A stretch of 64,000 bases of DNA from contig MJGA01000007.1 in the NCBI GenBank assembly GCA_001910725.1, positions 992,001-1,056,000 of the forward strand, in the 5' to 3' direction. The notes below the pieces were generated by a model. It searched no databases, was not told where the DNA came from, and saw nothing but the letters and a program-made list of their open reading frames with translations. The position numbers and the translations under genes are program-made. This document shows, piece after piece, positions 61,465-64,000 of this stretch. This stretch comes from Phanerodontia chrysosporium (lineage: Eukaryota; Basidiomycota; Agaricomycetes; Polyporales; Phanerochaetaceae). Numbering within the stretch: the first letter of the stretch is position 1; every line of letters begins with the position of its first letter.

Positions 61465-62291
61465 TTACACCAGCCGAGGATTCTTCTTGTCCTTTTCGTA
61501 TTGCTCCTGCTGCTTGCGCCACTCCTCGAACTGGCGGAAGCGTTCCTCACGCTGAGCCTCCTGCGTCGCCTGCTCCTTCTGACGCTGCTCGCGACGTTCC
61601 GCAATCCTCTGCGCCAAGACAGAGCGTCAGCACCCTCCACACTAGTGCACGACAAGGTTTGGCACTCACCGCCTTGAGCGACTCGACCGTAGAGAGCAGC
61701 GAGTCCAGTCCCGCCTCAGATATATCGGCGAGCTAAGTGCCGGCGCCGCTGTCAGCCTACATCTACACACAACGTAAAGCGCACACTCACCCTCTCCGCC
61801 GCCTGCTGCGTCATCTTCTGCAGACGCTGCGTCTCGTCCTCCCAGCCCTCGCTCGGGTTCGCGAGCGGCGGGAGCACGCGGTGCTCGTCCTGCCTCTGCT
61901 GCTGCTGCTGCTGGGGTGCCTGTTGCTGCGGCTCCCGCGGAGGCCAGTGCCACTCCCACCTCTCCCATCTGCGCTGCTGCACGGGGGGCTGCTCGGGCAG
62001 CGCGCCATCAGCAGGGGGCGCGGGCGCTGGTGCTGCGGGCGGCGGGGCCTGGCTCTGCGCCGGGGCGGGATACGCCTCGGGCGGGAGGCGGCCGCGGATG
62101 CAGTGCTTGGACTCGTAGCTGTGGCACTCCTTGTGCTTCATCCAGAGCGTCGCGGCGCCTGCGCCGAAGACGAACCAGAGCAGGCGCGAGCCGCCGCGCC
62201 GGCCGTGGTGCCAGCCGTGGTGCCAGTAGGGGTGCATCGTGTGGTGCTTGTAGAGCTTGTGCGGGTCGAATGTGTATGGGCGGAAGACCAT
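61465..62291 (-). CDS. Unassigned basidiomycete protein with one membrane segment and Gln-rich coiled coil
   Basis: I do not recognise a characterised family. The N-terminus is His/Trp-rich (HPYWHHGWHHGRRGG), followed by a single hydrophobic segment LLWFVFGAGAATLWM. Then come a Pro/Ala-rich stretch, a WERWEWHWPP patch and a run of about nine Gln with interspersed Pro. A helix follows (DETQRLQKMTQQAAERL), and after an intron near 61792-61735 comes LADISEAGLDSLLSTVESL. A second intron near 61670-61614 leads to a highly charged coiled coil (RIAERREQRQKEQATQEAQREE to KDKKNPRLV, TAA at 61467-61465). The layout suggests a membrane-anchored protein with a long helical tail. Organelle and role are unknown. 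Confidence 0.7.
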
Positions 62292-62745
62292 GTAGTCTGG
62301 CTAGCTGGGGGCGGCGAGTGCGCCGTACTTATACTGGGGTGCGGCGGGCTACGTTGGCGGTCGGCGGGCGCAGTACAGTGGGTCCGTGTCCACTGCTGTC
62401 CACCAGGGGTGCCACGGGCCGTGCGACTGCGTGTCCCCTCCGAGGGGGCTCATAATTGCGGCTTGATTCACTTTCGTGCTTGTTGGCCGGGGATGGTCGT
62501 AAGCGTCACGCAGAGCAGGTTGACCTTGCGCGTCCGTTCGGCACGCCATGCTTGCACATAGCCGCCGGACGCCGCCTCGGCCTCGGAACCAAGTAATGTC
62601 GCACACACAACACGGAGTACAGCAATCACAGCAGACAGCAGCGGGATACATTCCGATGTGAGCGAGCAAAAAAAAAAAAGGACAACAGAGAGACAAGTGT
62701 ATACGATACAAAACACATGACATCACACAGCACAAAGAATTACAT
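62292..62745. other. Intergenic spacer with a short A-tract
   Basis: This lies between the unassigned membrane protein gene and the zinc-finger protein gene. It contains a homopolymeric A run of about 12 near 62670. No gene is supported. Confidence 0.5.
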
Positions 62746-64000
62746 TCACCGAGGTTCGTCGCAGATCGTGCACTTCGTCGCGTCCGCAGGGTTCTGGAGC
62801 ATGCAGCTCTTGCAAGTCCATCCGCTCGTCGCTGCCGGCTTCATGCCCGCGGCAGCCCAGTCAAAGCCCTTCGTCGCCGGCGCAGCGGGCTTCGCGTCCG
62901 GCCGGGGCGCGTCACAGATCGTGCACTTCTCCTTCGCCGAGTCTGGGTTCTGCAGCATGCACGTCCCGCACGTCCAGTTGCCGGCGGGCGACGCGGACTG
63001 TGCCTTCACGCCTGCCGCGGCCCAGTCAAAGCCCTTGGCCGCGGGTGCCGCCGCTTTCGCGCCTGGCCGCGGAGCGTCGCAGATCGTGCATTTCTCCTTT
63101 GCTGTCTCCGGGTTCTGGAGCATGCACTGCGCACACGTCCAGCTGCCGGTGGCGGCCGCAGGCTGAGCCTTCATCCCTGCCGCAGACCAGTCGAATGCCT
63201 TCGGTGCTGCCTTCGGCGCGCCGCCTGGCCGAGGTGCATCACAAATTGTGCACTTCTCGGTCGCAGTGGCAGGGTTCTTCAGCATGCACGTATCGCACGT
63301 CCACTGGTCGCCGCATTCTGAGGGCTTCTTAGCACCTGCAGCTCCCCAGTTGAAGCTCGACGTCGTGGTCGATACAGCGGCGGGTGCAGCAGTGAAGTCG
63401 AAGGAGTACTTCGGCAGCTCCGAAACAGGCGTAGACTTGGCGGCATCTCGGGCCTTGATAGTACTTGGTCCAGCACCAGGCGACGATGTAGGGATGTCGA
63501 ACGAGTATGCCTTCAGCTCGGACTTGTGAAGAGACCTCACGGACGCCTTGACCTCAGCGACGTTGGCCGGCGCCTTAGTTGTGGGCTGGGGCACGCTGAG
63601 CGGGGCTGGTGCAGCTGCCACTGGCGACGGAGGCTTCGCGCTCGGCTTCAATGTAGGCTCAGAGTCGTCCTGCATCTGCTCATCCTTCTCGGGCTGGATG
63701 CTGAACCGCAGCTTCGAGGGGCTTTTGGTGCAGAGGACTTGACACCAAAGCGGACTTGGAACCCAAAAGACCAGGTGCGGACGGGCGGGAGATGTAGGCG
63801 ATGAACTACGACGCTTGTTCTCCTCGGGCTCGATGACTTGAGCAGGTTTCACAACGGGCTCAGACTCCATGTCTTGATCCTCGACCTCCTCAATCGAGAT
63901 GGACCGAGTGGGTACTGGCGGCTTGACCGGAGCAGGGACTGGTACGGATGCTGGCGCGGACGCCGAGGGAGTAGCAAAGGTAGGGACTAGGGATGCAGGA
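62746..64000 (-). CDS. Protein with four RanBP2-type zinc fingers, Nup153-like (5' end outside window)
   Basis: C-terminal part of a nucleoporin-like protein. Four RanBP2-type fingers, all W-x-C-x2-C-x10-C-x2-C, are spaced regularly: WTCDTCMLKNPATATEKC, WTCAQCMLQNPETAKEKC, WTCGTCMLQNPDSAKEKC and a final WTCKSCMLQNPADATKC. Each of the first three is followed by CDAPRPG/D and an F-DW-A-AG-type linker (GFDWAAAGVKAQ). In animals such fingers in Nup153 and RanBP2 bind Ran or COPII parts at the pore. Upstream are repeated short YSFD/YSF motifs (LKAYSFDIPTS, LPKYSFDFTA) and a Ser/Pro-rich acidic region. Around 63715-63790 the best protein-like reading (FGFQVRFGVKSSAPKAP) lies in another frame from its flanks, so one or two indels or a small intron are possible there. 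The start is outside the window. Confidence 0.75.
   Translation of the reverse strand, partial: PASLVPTFATPSASAPASVPVPAPVKPPVPTRSISIEEVEDQDMESEPVVKPAQVIEPEENKRRSSSPTSPARPHLVFWVPSPLWCQVLCTKSPSKLRFSIQPEKDEQMQDDSEPTLKPSAKPPSPVAAAPAPLSVPQPTTKAPANVAEVKASVRSLHKSELKAYSFDIPTSSPGAGPSTIKARDAAKSTPVSELPKYSFDFTAAPAAVSTTTSSFNWGAAGAKKPSECGDQWTCDTCMLKNPATATEKCTICDAPRPGGAPKAAPKAFDWSAAGMKAQPAAATGSWTCAQCMLQNPETAKEKCTICDAPRPGAKAAAPAAKGFDWAAAGVKAQSASPAGNWTCGTCMLQNPDSAKEKCTICDAPRPDAKPAAPATKGFDWAAAGMKPAATSGWTCKSCMLQNPADATKCTICDEPR

Overview
The window looks like nuclear chromosomal DNA of a filamentous basidiomycete, most likely a wood- or litter-decaying agaricomycete. Coding DNA is GC-rich. Genes are split by many short introns (about 45-60 nt) with GT..AG ends. 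Gene content is typical of that group: a GH7 cellobiohydrolase with a C-terminal cellulose-binding module, a DUF6533-type membrane protein, fungal F-box proteins with Cys-rich tails, a fungal Zn2Cys6 regulator, and a DOPA-dioxygenase-like protein. There are no operons, CRISPR arrays or prokaryotic features. No stretch looks like a new defence or mobile system.

Layout. 1-805: 5' part of a Zn2Cys6 transcription factor (minus), followed by about 1.7 kb of GC-rich non-coding DNA. 2529-4545: makorin-type RING/CCCH E3 ligase (minus). 5061-6540: dihydrodiol dehydrogenase-like oxidoreductase (minus). 7122-8278: SAGA subunit Sgf73, divergent from a Gin4/Hsl1-type kinase with KA1 domain (8696-11082). 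11198-11994: Tma16, divergent from DNA ligase IV (12291-16671). 17455-20208: forkhead factor, divergent from AP-1 gamma-adaptin (20442-23564). 23789-29063: a tandem pair of related F-box genes on the minus strand, the second of which looks decayed. 29703-33263: SF3B1/Hsh155. 33526-33852: MOZART1, divergent from a DOPA 4,5-dioxygenase-like gene (34104-34778). 35007-36645: GH7 cellobiohydrolase. 37888-39517: cystathionine beta-synthase, divergent from an F-box/RCC1 protein of Saf1 type (40131-42321). 42611-42696: tRNA-Pro(AGG) with a 14-nt intron. 42813-43493: Fis1. 43855-45492: mitochondrial ribosomal protein mL44. 45902-49934: Rgd2-like F-BAR/DEP/RhoGAP protein. 50951-53528: amidase. 53682-54076: Cox23, divergent from U2AF large subunit (54321-56418). 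57667-59292: DUF6533 protein. 59496-60808: SLC35F-type transporter. 61465-62291: unassigned membrane protein. 62746-64000: a protein with four RanBP2-type zinc fingers, cut by the window edge.

Most genes are housekeeping: splicing (SF3B1, U2AF2), trafficking (AP-1), chromatin (Sgf73), DNA repair (ligase IV), mitochondria (Fis1, mL44, Cox23), cytoskeleton and polarity (MZT1, Gin4-like, Rgd2-like). Many sit head to head with 230-420 bp between start codons, so bidirectional promoters are common here.

One observation affects every annotation of this sequence. At least ten otherwise well-conserved genes or gene parts can be read through only if one base is missing from the sequence at a specific point, and nearly every case goes the same way (one base too few). 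This looks like uncorrected consensus deletions rather than real mutations, and these genes should not be called pseudogenes on this evidence. The second F-box copy is different, because it also carries two in-frame TAG codons in place of tryptophan.
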